Shown piece after piece: positions 54,586 to 62,629 of a stretch of DNA of 64,000 nt. Positions within the stretch are counted from its first letter, which is position 1. Every line of letters begins with the position of its first letter. The stretch is from assembly GCA_025353725.1 (NCBI GenBank), contig JANXOF010000013.1, positions 1 through 64,000 of the forward strand, read 5' to 3'. This DNA comes from Polyangiaceae bacterium. GTDB taxonomy: Bacteria; Myxococcota_A; Polyangia; Polyangiales; Polyangiaceae. Position numbers and translations under genes: made by a program. The notes beneath the pieces were generated by a model. That model was not told the DNA's origin and ran no database searches. It worked only from the letters and a program-made list of their open reading frames with translations.

Positions 54586-55758
54586 GTGAAGACCTCGATC
54601 ATCCACACGGCTAGCCTTCCGCCGAACGCGCAGAAAATCTTGGACCCGAGTGGCCCTGCGCCGCTGAGGGCTATGGCCGCGAAGGGCCTAGCGCCAGGCC
54701 TCAAGCCCGGCGATGCGCTCGCGGTGCTTTGCGTGCTGTCTTTCGGCACAGACGCCGTTGCGGAGACGGCGAGAAAGACGCTCGCGAGTCTCCCCCTCCC
54801 GCTGCTGAACGGTGCGCTCGCCACCGACATGCAGCCGGGGGTGCTCGATATCCTAGGGCCGACGTACGCGAAGGACGCAAGCGTTGCAGAGAAGATTCTC
54901 CAGCACCGTTCGGTGTTGCCTGAGACGGTCGCTTCGATGGCTGGGAGCTGCTCCGAGCTCGTGAGCGAAATCATCGCGACGAACGAAGAGCTACTTCTCA
55001 AACACCCGAAGATTATCGAGAAGCTCTATCTCAACAAGAACACGCGCATGTCGACGGCGGACCGCATCTTGGAACTCGCGGTCCGCAATAACGTCGAAAT
55101 TTCGGGAATTCCGGCGTTTGAACAGGCAAAAAAGGCCATCGAGGGTGAACTCATCGCCGAGCCTAGCGACGCGCCAAACTTCGATGACGTGCAGTTTCAA
55201 GGCGCGCAAACGCTCGCGAAGGCCGTGGTCCTCGGCGAAGACGAAGACACCCACGCCTTAAACCCTGAGACGGGCAAAGAGGAAGTCGTCGAAAAGGCGA
55301 AGCCACTTCACGCCGTGTGGGCCGATTTGCGTCCCCCCGCGAAGATTCGCTTACTCACGCTTGGCTCGGTGAAGACGGACAAGGAGGGCGGAGGGCAGCA
55401 GGAGCACAGCTTCGACTTGAAGGCCGTTCGGATGCTCGGCGTGCGGGACCCGAATCCGCTGGTCGCGGTCGCAGCGCTCAAAGCGCCAGGAATGAGCGAT
55501 ACCGAGGTCGTGCGCATCGCGGCGATGCGAAACGTTTCGGAGGACGTGCTCCGAGAGATCGCCAACAGCCGCGAGTGGACACGTGTGTACCAAGTAAAGT
55601 TCAACCTGGTCGCGAACCCGCGCACGCCGTTCGGCCACTCGGCCAAATTCGTGATGCACCTCCGCGACAACGACTTGAAAACCGTATCGAAAAGCAAAGA
55701 CGTGCCCGGCGCGGTGCAGACCTCAGCGCGGCAGCAGCTCACGCGCAAAGGGAAATAA
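54586..55758 (+). CDS. Unrecognised, probably all-helical repeat protein, 390 aa
   Basis: The sequence reads as repeated helical hairpins (VAEKILQHRSVLPETVASMAGSCSELVSEIIATNEELLLKHPKIIEKLYLNKNTRM, later LVAVAALKAPGMSDTEVVRIAAMRNVSEDVLREIANSREW), reminiscent of DUF2336/HEAT-like units. Codon bias is strong. Two GTG starts are possible (54553 and 54586); the second gives MKTSIIHTASLPPNAQ, which looks more natural. Similar proteins occur in other myxobacteria as far as I recall, but no function is known to me. Divergent from the SPFH gene by about 135 bp. Confidence 0.72.
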   Translation: MKTSIIHTASLPPNAQKILDPSGPAPLRAMAAKGLAPGLKPGDALAVLCVLSFGTDAVAETARKTLASLPLPLLNGALATDMQPGVLDILGPTYAKDASVAEKILQHRSVLPETVASMAGSCSELVSEIIATNEELLLKHPKIIEKLYLNKNTRMSTADRILELAVRNNVEISGIPAFEQAKKAIEGELIAEPSDAPNFDDVQFQGAQTLAKAVVLGEDEDTHALNPETGKEEVVEKAKPLHAVWADLRPPAKIRLLTLGSVKTDKEGGGQQEHSFDLKAVRMLGVRDPNPLVAVAALKAPGMSDTEVVRIAAMRNVSEDVLREIANSREWTRVYQVKFNLVANPRTPFGHSAKFVMHLRDNDLKTVSKSKDVPGAVQTSARQQLTRKGK

Positions 55759-55808
55759 CGCAGCGGCGCGAAGCCTCGCGTTAGGCGCCATTTGACGGAG
55801 ATTGCGCC

Positions 55809-56030
55809 GTGCGCCATTGTGATCAGCCGCATACGGATTGGTCACGAATCTACCTTGACGCCGCGGAACTCTCCGCTCGGTTGACGGCGAAGTTAGGGTG
55901 CCGCTCGCTCGACATCTTGCACTGCGCGGTAGCGCGCTTCTTTGGGGCGTCGCAGTTCGTTACGGCGGACAAAAGGCATCGCGACCTCGCCAAGCGCGCC
56001 GGCTTGCATGCCGTCGTGCTCGGGGCATAG
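55809..56030 (+). pseudogene. PIN-domain (VapC-type toxin) C-terminal fragment
   Basis: The 73-codon frame encodes LSARLTAKLGCRSLDILHCAVARFFGASQFVTADKRHRDLAKRAGLHAVVL. That is the second half of a VapC ribonuclease: the conserved LDxLH...A and FVTADKR (with the third acidic residue) and the LAxxAGL end. The first catalytic Asp near the N-terminus is missing because roughly 70 residues are absent, and no antitoxin gene lies upstream. The GTG at 55809 is unlikely to be functional. The surrounding gap (55759-56112) is otherwise empty. Confidence 0.62.
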
Positions 56031-56112
56031 AAACCCGCGCCTTCGTGCAGAGACGCGGGCGTCCAAGGGAAGATTCTTTACGCCGCGGCGGCGCGCCACT
56101 ACGCGACCGCCG

Positions 56113-58257
56113 GTGGTGGATGTAGCAACGTTGGGGCGGCGGATCCTTTCGGCGCTTGCGGAACAAGAACGTAGGTGGCTCAAACCGCGCGCCGTACTCG
56201 GCACCTTTTGCTTTGGCCTTTTCGTGTTTGCCGTCACGCGCACGGGTCGAAGCACCGAATCTGTTGACGTGCGGACCTACGCGGAAATGACGCGCGCCAT
56301 CGCGCTCCACGGCGTGCCCTACTTCGACAACGGCCCTGCCGACCAGTTTCTCGCCCTCCGCTCGCCGTTCAACCTCTACAGTCATGGACACCTCTGGGGC
56401 ATTTACGGCCCGGTTTATCCCTACTTCGCGGCTCTGCCCTTCCTCCTTGGAGGACTTCGCCTCGCGAGCGTCGCTACATGCATGCTTCTCATTCCGCTCG
56501 CGCTTTTGACATTCGTTGTCACGCGTCGCCTCCTGACGAGCGACCCGCCGGGCGTGCGTACCGCGAGCGACAAGCCGAGTACGGCGCCGCTTGGTAGTCA
56601 AAACGCGGACCGTGACGAAGGGTACGCCACGGCCGCGGCAATTCTGGTCGTTGTTTCGACACCCGCGCTGGGGAAAGCCATTGAACTTTCGGCGTACCCG
56701 CTCGCGATGGTCTTGGCCGTCGGGGCAGTGGCCGTCACGCTCGAGGCGGTTCGAGCGGCAGGCCATCGTCGCTTCGCCTACGCCGCGGTGGCGGGCGTGC
56801 TTTTCGCGGCCGGAACGGGCACTCACCTGCTCTGCCTGCCCATGTCGATGGCGCTCATCGGAACGCTCGCCATCTGCGACGGGACGAACCACGAGCGGGG
56901 GCCGACGTGGGTGCAAAAAACCGTCTTGCGGTCGCTTTTGCCGACGCCCGAGACGGTTCTCACCGCAGGCGTCGCTCTCGGCGTCATGTCGCTTCTGACG
57001 CTTCCGCTCGCCTACCTGAACCACTTTCGTTTTGGCTCGTACAATCCTTTTTCGTACGGCCCCGTGCCCTGGTTCGGCATGGACACGGTGGGCGGAACGG
57101 ACCAAACGATAGCGTCCCACGTCAAAGTCGCGCTTCCCTGCCTGTTGTTGGTCCTTTGGGGCGTCACCGGCTGGCTCGGAGCCTCGGCGGTGAAACGTCG
57201 CTGGCACGTGCGTGCGGGCGTTGTAGCCGTCGCCGTAGCCGCGCTGGTCGTCAGCCCCGTGCTGCGCGAAAAAACGTGGACCTACGCCACTGTCGCTTTT
57301 GCGTTCGTCTTCGACCAAAGCCTCGTCACCATGCCCTGGCCGTACCGCCACGCGCCGGGAACGTTTGCAAACCTTCACGGCCAGTGGGCGGTCAAATCCA
57401 CACTTCAGTGCACGCCCATTCTGCTCGTTGGCCTTATGATTCCTCGGCTTTCGGGCCGAGCGAAGCAAAACACGCTGGTCGTGCTCGCGCCTTGCGCCGC
57501 CCTCTATGTGTACCTCGTCTTGCGCGGAAATCTTCCGATGTTCTCTGCGCTTGGCATTCCTTACGCGTATATTCGCTACACGACACCAGGCCTCCCGCTG
57601 CTCCTCGCGGCCGCCATGCGCGTTGTGCGAGATTCGCAGCTAAAGCCGCGCCACGCGATCGTCGCGGGGTGTATCGGAACTGTGATGGTGACGGTTCTCT
57701 TCCTTTTTTGGTCGGACGAGCCTCTGTATCGGCAAGTGCTCGTGCTGATAGTCCCCGTGACCGCAGCGGTCGTGAGCTCGATCGCTGTCGTCATGAATCG
57801 ACGCGGCTGGCTGCGATCTTCCGTTGTCGTCGCGGCCTTGACTGCGACCCTCGGCATCGGCATCGGCATCGGGATTGGTCACGACTTCCGGTCTCATCTG
57901 GACGGTAAGCGATGGTGCGATGGGCGCTCGGATGCCATGCGTCGGGCAACACCCTCGCGCTTTGCGATGTTCGGCTACCACCCCGCTCTGGATCCGGTTC
58001 TCGCCGTGAGCCTTGAGCGCGATGTCGAATACGCCGACCTCGCCGAGGGCGCACGCGATGTGGACCATTGGGCGCACGTCAGGCCGCTGCTCGACTACTG
58101 GTTCGCAAACGATCGTCCGGTATACTTCGTCGCCAACGACGAGAAGCACAAGATCCCGTGGCCGGACATGCATGCCGAGCTGGTCGACCGCGAAAATCTT
58201 ATTTATATCATCACCAAGCGCGCCACCGGAAGCGGTACAAGAGAGACGACTCCTTGA
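56113..58257 (+). CDS. Polytopic GT-C-like glycosyltransferase or membrane protein, 714 aa
   Basis: Twelve or so hydrophobic helices and a periplasmic first loop with an acidic residue pair (YFDNGPADQFLALRSPFNLYSHGHLWGIYGPVYPYFA) resemble GT-C transferases that use polyprenyl-phosphate sugars. The C-terminal 130 residues are soluble. A run of Gly-Ile repeats (GIGIGIGIG, coded by ATCGGC repeats at 57853-57876) lies in the last helix. Two GTG codons at 56113 and 56116 fit; the longer ORF upstream reads basic junk. It converges on the GT2 gene at 58307, which may make its lipid-linked donor. Confidence 0.7.
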   Translation: MVDVATLGRRILSALAEQERRWLKPRAVLGTFCFGLFVFAVTRTGRSTESVDVRTYAEMTRAIALHGVPYFDNGPADQFLALRSPFNLYSHGHLWGIYGPVYPYFAALPFLLGGLRLASVATCMLLIPLALLTFVVTRRLLTSDPPGVRTASDKPSTAPLGSQNADRDEGYATAAAILVVVSTPALGKAIELSAYPLAMVLAVGAVAVTLEAVRAAGHRRFAYAAVAGVLFAAGTGTHLLCLPMSMALIGTLAICDGTNHERGPTWVQKTVLRSLLPTPETVLTAGVALGVMSLLTLPLAYLNHFRFGSYNPFSYGPVPWFGMDTVGGTDQTIASHVKVALPCLLLVLWGVTGWLGASAVKRRWHVRAGVVAVAVAALVVSPVLREKTWTYATVAFAFVFDQSLVTMPWPYRHAPGTFANLHGQWAVKSTLQCTPILLVGLMIPRLSGRAKQNTLVVLAPCAALYVYLVLRGNLPMFSALGIPYAYIRYTTPGLPLLLAAAMRVVRDSQLKPRHAIVAGCIGTVMVTVLFLFWSDEPLYRQVLVLIVPVTAAVVSSIAVVMNRRGWLRSSVVVAALTATLGIGIGIGIGHDFRSHLDGKRWCDGRSDAMRRATPSRFAMFGYHPALDPVLAVSLERDVEYADLAEGARDVDHWAHVRPLLDYWFANDRPVYFVANDEKHKIPWPDMHAELVDRENLIYIITKRATGSGTRETTP

Positions 58258-58306
58258 ATTCAAGCCTCGAAAACCACACGCGTTTTAACGCTCAGGTTCA
58301 GTTGGG

Positions 58307-59032
58307 TCAGTTGGCTAAACGATAGCGAAGCAGTGTCCACACGGCGATAAGGCCGTCTCGCGGCCGAATTTTCTTCCCTTCTTCTACCGACCGGGGGCGG
58401 TATTCGATGGGCACTTCAATAATCCGATAGCCGAGTCGTAAGAACTTCGCCGTCAATTCGTGATCGGTCTCGAAGCCATGCGTTCGCACAACCATTTTGC
58501 GAAGCGCGTCGGTCGGGTACACCTTGTAGGCCGTCAGCGTATCCGTCACGAGCCGCTGGAAGAGCAGCGCCGTCCACGCCGTGAGCGCTACGCCAGCTAC
58601 GTAAGGTCCGAGCGATTGTTCCGCATGGCGCCCGGGGAAAAGTCGAAACCCTCGAGAGTGACGCGCGACGCCAAGCGTCCGGCTTCCGTACACCAACGCG
58701 TGAGGGTGCTCGCTAAGCGCGCGAAGCATGGGAATGTAATCCTCGGGCTCGTACTCGAGATCCGCGTCTTGCACGAGAACATAGTCCCCCGTGCACTCCG
58801 CAATTCCACGCTGAACGGCGCTCCCTTTACCGCTATTTTCCTGTCGGATGAGCCGCACCTCGGAGAACCCACCGACGATCTCCGACGTACGGTCCTTTGA
58901 GCCGTCGTCCACCACGAGAATCTCTTTGCGGAACCCGAGCGACTCAGTATCCACCGCCAAAATTTTTGGCAAGAGCAAGCCGATGCTCGACTCCTCGTTG
59001 TAGGCGGGGATCACGATGGAGAGAATCTTCAT
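58307..59032 (-). CDS. Family 2 glycosyltransferase (polyprenyl-phosphate sugar synthase type)
   Basis: The 241-aa protein has MKILSIVIPAYNEESSIGLLL, VVDDGSKDRTSEI and the metal-binding VQDADLEYEPED, followed by YGSRTLG and a C-terminal EVPIEYRPRSVEEGKKIRPRDG, all typical of dolichol/undecaprenyl-phosphate glucose or mannose synthases. There is one weakly hydrophobic segment (YVAGVALTAWTALLFQRL) for membrane contact. It is the last gene of the AlgI-AlgJ-HAD-nucleotidyltransferase-CofD/GT2 operon, 11 bp after the fusion gene. It shares 35-40 residues of the C-terminal pattern (RDG end) with the GT2 half of that fusion. Confidence 0.9.
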   Translation of the reverse strand: MKILSIVIPAYNEESSIGLLLPKILAVDTESLGFRKEILVVDDGSKDRTSEIVGGFSEVRLIRQENSGKGSAVQRGIAECTGDYVLVQDADLEYEPEDYIPMLRALSEHPHALVYGSRTLGVARHSRGFRLFPGRHAEQSLGPYVAGVALTAWTALLFQRLVTDTLTAYKVYPTDALRKMVVRTHGFETDHELTAKFLRLGYRIIEVPIEYRPRSVEEGKKIRPRDGLIAVWTLLRYRLAN

Positions 59033-59043
59033 GGGTTTATCCT

Positions 59044-61029
59044 TCAGTCGGTCGCCGCCGAGCGCACAAGCATCGCAAGAGCCCCTACGCCGTCCCGGAG
59101 GCGCGTCTTTTTCCCTTGAGCTCGCGTCCGCCCGCGATAACTTACCGGGATCTCCACGATCGTTTCGCGCGCCCGCGCGAGCTTCGCGAGCAGTTCGGTC
59201 TCGAGGTCAACGCCATCCGCGCGCAGATTCAGGTCGCGTAGCACCTTCGCGTCAAACGCTTTTACGCCGGTGAGAACGTCGCCGACATAACGGTCGAGCA
59301 GAACGAGCCCCATCACGCTCAACGTCATCCCACCATATTTGCCCATCAGAGAACCGCCGACATGACCGTCGTAGATACTTCGCATGTAGTCGCTAAAGCT
59401 GCTTACCGCGGCGGTGCGATTACCAAAGACCACATGCGTCTCGCCTCGTACAATAGGCTCGACGAGCCGCACGATTTCGTTTGCTTGGTACTCGCCGTCA
59501 CTCGGGAAGAAAACGATGAGATTGCCAGTGGCAGCGTCAATGCCCGTCCGAAGCGCGCGTCCCCGTCCCCGTCCGCGCCCCAGGCGCGACGCAAGGCATG
59601 TCACGCCCCTTACGGAGGCAGCCGCATCAGGGGATCCATCGTGCGAACCGCCATCGACGAAGAGAACCTCCTTCCCGAGATCGTAAGGCGAGAGATCAAG
59701 GAGCATTAGGTCCTCGAGTACGCCGCGAACGGTGCGAACCTCATCAAGGCACGGAACGACGATCGAGACCTTGAAGTGATGGGGCTTCAGCTTTTTTTGA
59801 GCCCTTTGTGACGCTAGGCTCACGATCTCGGCAACGACGCGTCCGCCACGGTGCTCGCCCTGTCGAGCCTCCCAATCTCCCGAAACCATGGGCGCACCGA
59901 CGAGGCGTCCCGCCGTGTCGGCGACCTCGAGATAAGAACGACCGCCGGCTTCGTTGCGCGTGGTCTGGACGAAGGCCGTGGTGATAAGGGCCTCAGGCTT
60001 CTGAATTGAAGCGCCCTTACGGCTCATGAAGTAGAGGACTTTTTTTGCGAGCGATTCCGTCGTTTCAGACTGGATTTCGTGGTCCATCGCGATGTTGGTC
60101 ACCAGGACCTTCTCCGCCGCGGTGTTCGCGGCGATCGCCTCTGCAAGCCCCCGCGTCAGGTACGAGGGGAAGAGAGACGAATGCTGCGTTCCCGGACCGT
60201 AAACGACGATGTCGGCGCTCGCTATCGCCTCACGGCACGACGGCGCGATCTCCGGAAAAATTTCGCGACGCGTGAGCACCTCTCGAACCGGCTCGACTCC
60301 GAGCAGCGCCAAGGCGCTTGCCTCTCCTTCCGACGGATAACGCTCAAGAAGGAAGATATCTCGAATCGGCGAACTGTTCTGCGGCGCCACAATCGCGGCT
60401 TCATCGCGGAGAAACGTTCCATCCTCCTTGAGCGCGACGAGCACCAAGTTTTGTCCGTCGGTGACGTTGCATAGTCGGCCGCGGGCACGCAGCCACTCTC
60501 CGAAGTCGTCAATGGCCGCGTTGAACGACTCGCCGCGCAACAGATACATCCCTGCAAAAATAAGGTTCCCTATGCAGCAATCTGAAAAGTCGAAGGTGCG
60601 GCCTTGTTCAAGTCGTGCCGCAACGGCCTCGAGGGCGCCGCCCATCTGCCGCATCTGAGAAACGCGAAGCTCGCCCAACATGGAAACTAAGGCGGAAGGC
60701 GTCGTTCCGTCACAGAGCGAACGAAGCGCCCGCATCCCGTCATCGAAGGCCATGGGCGTCGGCAGACGGTGCTCGAGAAGCGTACGCAAAGCGACGTCAC
60801 TCCGATCGTCTGTCGGCATGAGGCGCGCGAAACACTTCCGCACGTCCGAGGGCCCAAGCATGCCTGGAAGGAGCGCGCGAAGCCGGCCCGTCGACAAGCC
60901 ATCATCGTAGGCATTCACCACGACAGTAAGCTCAATCTGCGCGTGCCGTAGAAGCGCGTCGGTGATGCTCGCCGTACCGCGGCCTCCGCTAAACACCACT
61001 ACGTTTAGTTTCGGTTCCGACGGCTTCAT
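59044..61029 (-). CDS. Fusion: CofD/YvcK-like domain + family 2 glycosyltransferase
   Basis: Residues 8-350 match the CofD/YvcK fold: VVVFSGGRGTASITDALL (phosphate loop), VVNAYDDGLSTGRLRALLPGMLGPSDVRKCF (the DDGxSxGRLR motif) and IVVYGPGTQHSSLFPSYL (the GPGSLYTSIIPNLL counterpart). CofD transfers phospholactate groups in F420 synthesis; YvcK binds UDP-sugars. Residues 420-650 form a GT2 domain (VSIVVPCLDEVRTVRG, VDGGSHDGS, FFPSDGEYQANE, GNRTAAV, ETELLAKLARARETIVEIPVSYRGR). The DxD-like motif is SDGE, so metal binding may be altered. The stop and neighbour start overlap by 4 bp on the upstream side. Product unknown; probably two linked steps on one intermediate. Confidence 0.85.
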   Translation of the reverse strand: MKPSEPKLNVVVFSGGRGTASITDALLRHAQIELTVVVNAYDDGLSTGRLRALLPGMLGPSDVRKCFARLMPTDDRSDVALRTLLEHRLPTPMAFDDGMRALRSLCDGTTPSALVSMLGELRVSQMRQMGGALEAVAARLEQGRTFDFSDCCIGNLIFAGMYLLRGESFNAAIDDFGEWLRARGRLCNVTDGQNLVLVALKEDGTFLRDEAAIVAPQNSSPIRDIFLLERYPSEGEASALALLGVEPVREVLTRREIFPEIAPSCREAIASADIVVYGPGTQHSSLFPSYLTRGLAEAIAANTAAEKVLVTNIAMDHEIQSETTESLAKKVLYFMSRKGASIQKPEALITTAFVQTTRNEAGGRSYLEVADTAGRLVGAPMVSGDWEARQGEHRGGRVVAEIVSLASQRAQKKLKPHHFKVSIVVPCLDEVRTVRGVLEDLMLLDLSPYDLGKEVLFVDGGSHDGSPDAAASVRGVTCLASRLGRGRGRGRALRTGIDAATGNLIVFFPSDGEYQANEIVRLVEPIVRGETHVVFGNRTAAVSSFSDYMRSIYDGHVGGSLMGKYGGMTLSVMGLVLLDRYVGDVLTGVKAFDAKVLRDLNLRADGVDLETELLAKLARARETIVEIPVSYRGRTRAQGKKTRLRDGVGALAMLVRSAATD

Positions 61030-61850
61030 TCAGGCACCTTGATGCGTCCGCGTTTCAGGAGAATCTCTTCGACACGCCGGGCGTCGCCCTGAGTGTTGAC
61101 GCCCAACGTCTCCGTGTCGTCGGTCAGGCGTAACGTCGCGACGCTGCCTCGACCTTGCTCAAACCGAGGGAAGTGCGGAAGCAGGTTGAGCTCGTCGCCG
61201 CCCATCGGTGAACGTGGCGCGCTGCGAAGAATATCGAACAAAGAGTGCGTGTGAAACGCAAAAAGGCCGCAGTCATTCTCCCCCCGCGCCCATGGTAGCG
61301 GGCCGCGGCGCGCCTCGTGGACGGCGATAATTTTACCCTCTGGACAGCGCTCGAAGTGAATGTAGGGATTTTCTCGCTCGATCGTTGCGAGGGTGAGCTT
61401 CGCGTTCGGCCGATGCGCGTGAAGACGCTGAAGGCGCTCCAACGTTTTCTCCTCGAGCGTAACTTGGTCTCCCCAAACAACGAGACAGTGTGGATACGTC
61501 GCGAAAGGCACATACGGCTCTGCGGCCAATATCGCATCGCCCATGCCTCGTGGCTGCGCCTGCTCTGCGAGGGTCACGGGAGCGAGCGGAAAGTGTTCCG
61601 CGAGCGCGCGCTCGATCGCCGGCCTTCCAACCTTCGAGACGACGAGAACGACGCGCTCGCACCGGCGGAGCAGCAAACGAAGGAGGATCGCCAGAATCGG
61701 CTGCCCGAGAATCGGATAAAGAATTTTCGGCTGAGTGTAGCCGAGGCGAGTCCCGAGTCCCGCCGCCGGAACGATGGCCGTAAACGAAAACGACGGTGCG
61801 TCAGGTGCGTTGAGTGCGTCAGCCTCCTGCTCGGAAAAAGAGGCGCTCAC
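61026..61850 (-). CDS. Nucleotidyltransferase (sugar-1-phosphate type, GT-A fold)
   Basis: The N-terminal FTAIVPAAGLGTRLGYTQPKILYPILGQPILAILLRLLL is the GxGTRx(9)PK NTP-binding motif with a close match to GlmU/CMP-sugar type pyrophosphorylases. VVWGDQVTLE near residue 130 carries the metal-binding Asp, and NENDCGLFAFHTHSLFD-like sequence lies further along. No acyltransferase repeats follow, so it is a single-domain enzyme of 274 aa. The GTG at 61850 overlaps the HAD stop (GTGA), and its own stop overlaps the CofD-GT2 start. It would activate a phosphorylated small molecule with CTP, UTP or GTP. Confidence 0.87.
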   Translation of the reverse strand: MSASFSEQEADALNAPDAPSFSFTAIVPAAGLGTRLGYTQPKILYPILGQPILAILLRLLLRRCERVVLVVSKVGRPAIERALAEHFPLAPVTLAEQAQPRGMGDAILAAEPYVPFATYPHCLVVWGDQVTLEEKTLERLQRLHAHRPNAKLTLATIERENPYIHFERCPEGKIIAVHEARRGPLPWARGENDCGLFAFHTHSLFDILRSAPRSPMGGDELNLLPHFPRFEQGRGSVATLRLTDDTETLGVNTQGDARRVEEILLKRGRIKVPE

Positions 61851-62530
61851 GAATGAACCTCGGGAAAAAGGTCGAGCAGTCGCAGAAGGTCGTCTACGGC
61901 GGCATAGGCCGCGCTCCCGTGACGCGCCCGCGTTTCCTCGCTCGCGCGGAAGAGAACACAAGACGCACCTGCACTTTTTGCGGCCGCGAAACCCGCGGCG
62001 GAGTCCTCGATGACGACGCCCTCAGACGGCTCGACGCGCAAACCCGCGAAGGCGCGTACGTAAAGCTCGGGCGACGGCTTGGCGTGGACCACGTCTTCCC
62101 CGCAGAGCGTGACCGAAAAAGCCGATTCAAGGCCAGAAACGCTTAAAAATGCGAGCATCGAAGCGCGCGAACCCGAGGTAGCGAGGCCGAGGGCTAACCC
62201 TCGAAGCGCGAGCGCGCGGACCGTGTCTACGGCTCCGACGATGAGCGGCGCGGCGTCCCCCGTGAGCGCGCGAAAGTGTGCGCGCTTCTCACGAACGCAA
62301 GCCTCGAGTTCGGCCTCGTCGAAACCACGGCTTGTGTCCCCGTTGGCCAGCAGATGGTGGAACGCCGCCTCGGTTCGCAAACCCGCGACCGCGTCATAGC
62401 GCAAAAGCGGAAATGGAAGACCGCGTGCCGCAAGCGTTCGACGGAACGCCTCCGCGTGAACCTCGCTCGAATCGACGAGCACGCCGTCCATATCGAAAAT
62501 GACAGCTCTTGGCCAACGTATATCGACCAT
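61847..62530 (-). CDS. HAD-superfamily phosphatase/phosphomutase
   Basis: The 227-aa protein has all four HAD motifs: VIFDMDGVLVDSSEVH (nucleophile Asp and acid Asp), ATSGSRASM, the Lys in VVHAKPSPELY and IEDSAAGFAAAKSAG. The helical cap of about 70 residues (EAFRRTLAARGLPF ... FHHLLA) is the type found in beta-phosphoglucomutase and phosphoglycolate phosphatase. In this operon it may convert a 6-phosphate into a 1-phosphate or remove a phosphate to form the substrate of the nucleotidyltransferase. Confidence 0.9.
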   Translation of the reverse strand: MVDIRWPRAVIFDMDGVLVDSSEVHAEAFRRTLAARGLPFPLLRYDAVAGLRTEAAFHHLLANGDTSRGFDEAELEACVREKRAHFRALTGDAAPLIVGAVDTVRALALRGLALGLATSGSRASMLAFLSVSGLESAFSVTLCGEDVVHAKPSPELYVRAFAGLRVEPSEGVVIEDSAAGFAAAKSAGASCVLFRASEETRARHGSAAYAAVDDLLRLLDLFPEVHS

Positions 62531-62629
62531 AAGACGGCACCTTTGGGATAGTCGTCGACCGTCCAGAGGTCAACCACGTGCCTCAAAAAGTGTCGAAGTT
62601 GAACCACGCGCCGCGGGTCGGGCACACGC

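Noticed and set aside
55960-57468. Long minus-strand frame (502 codons) opposite the GT-C-like gene
   Set aside because: Mirror frame of a real gene with Arg/His-rich random composition and no start signals.
57853-57876. ATCGGC repeats as a phase-variable tract
   Set aside because: Hexamer units keep frame, coding Gly-Ile within a membrane helix; no evidence of frameshifting switch.
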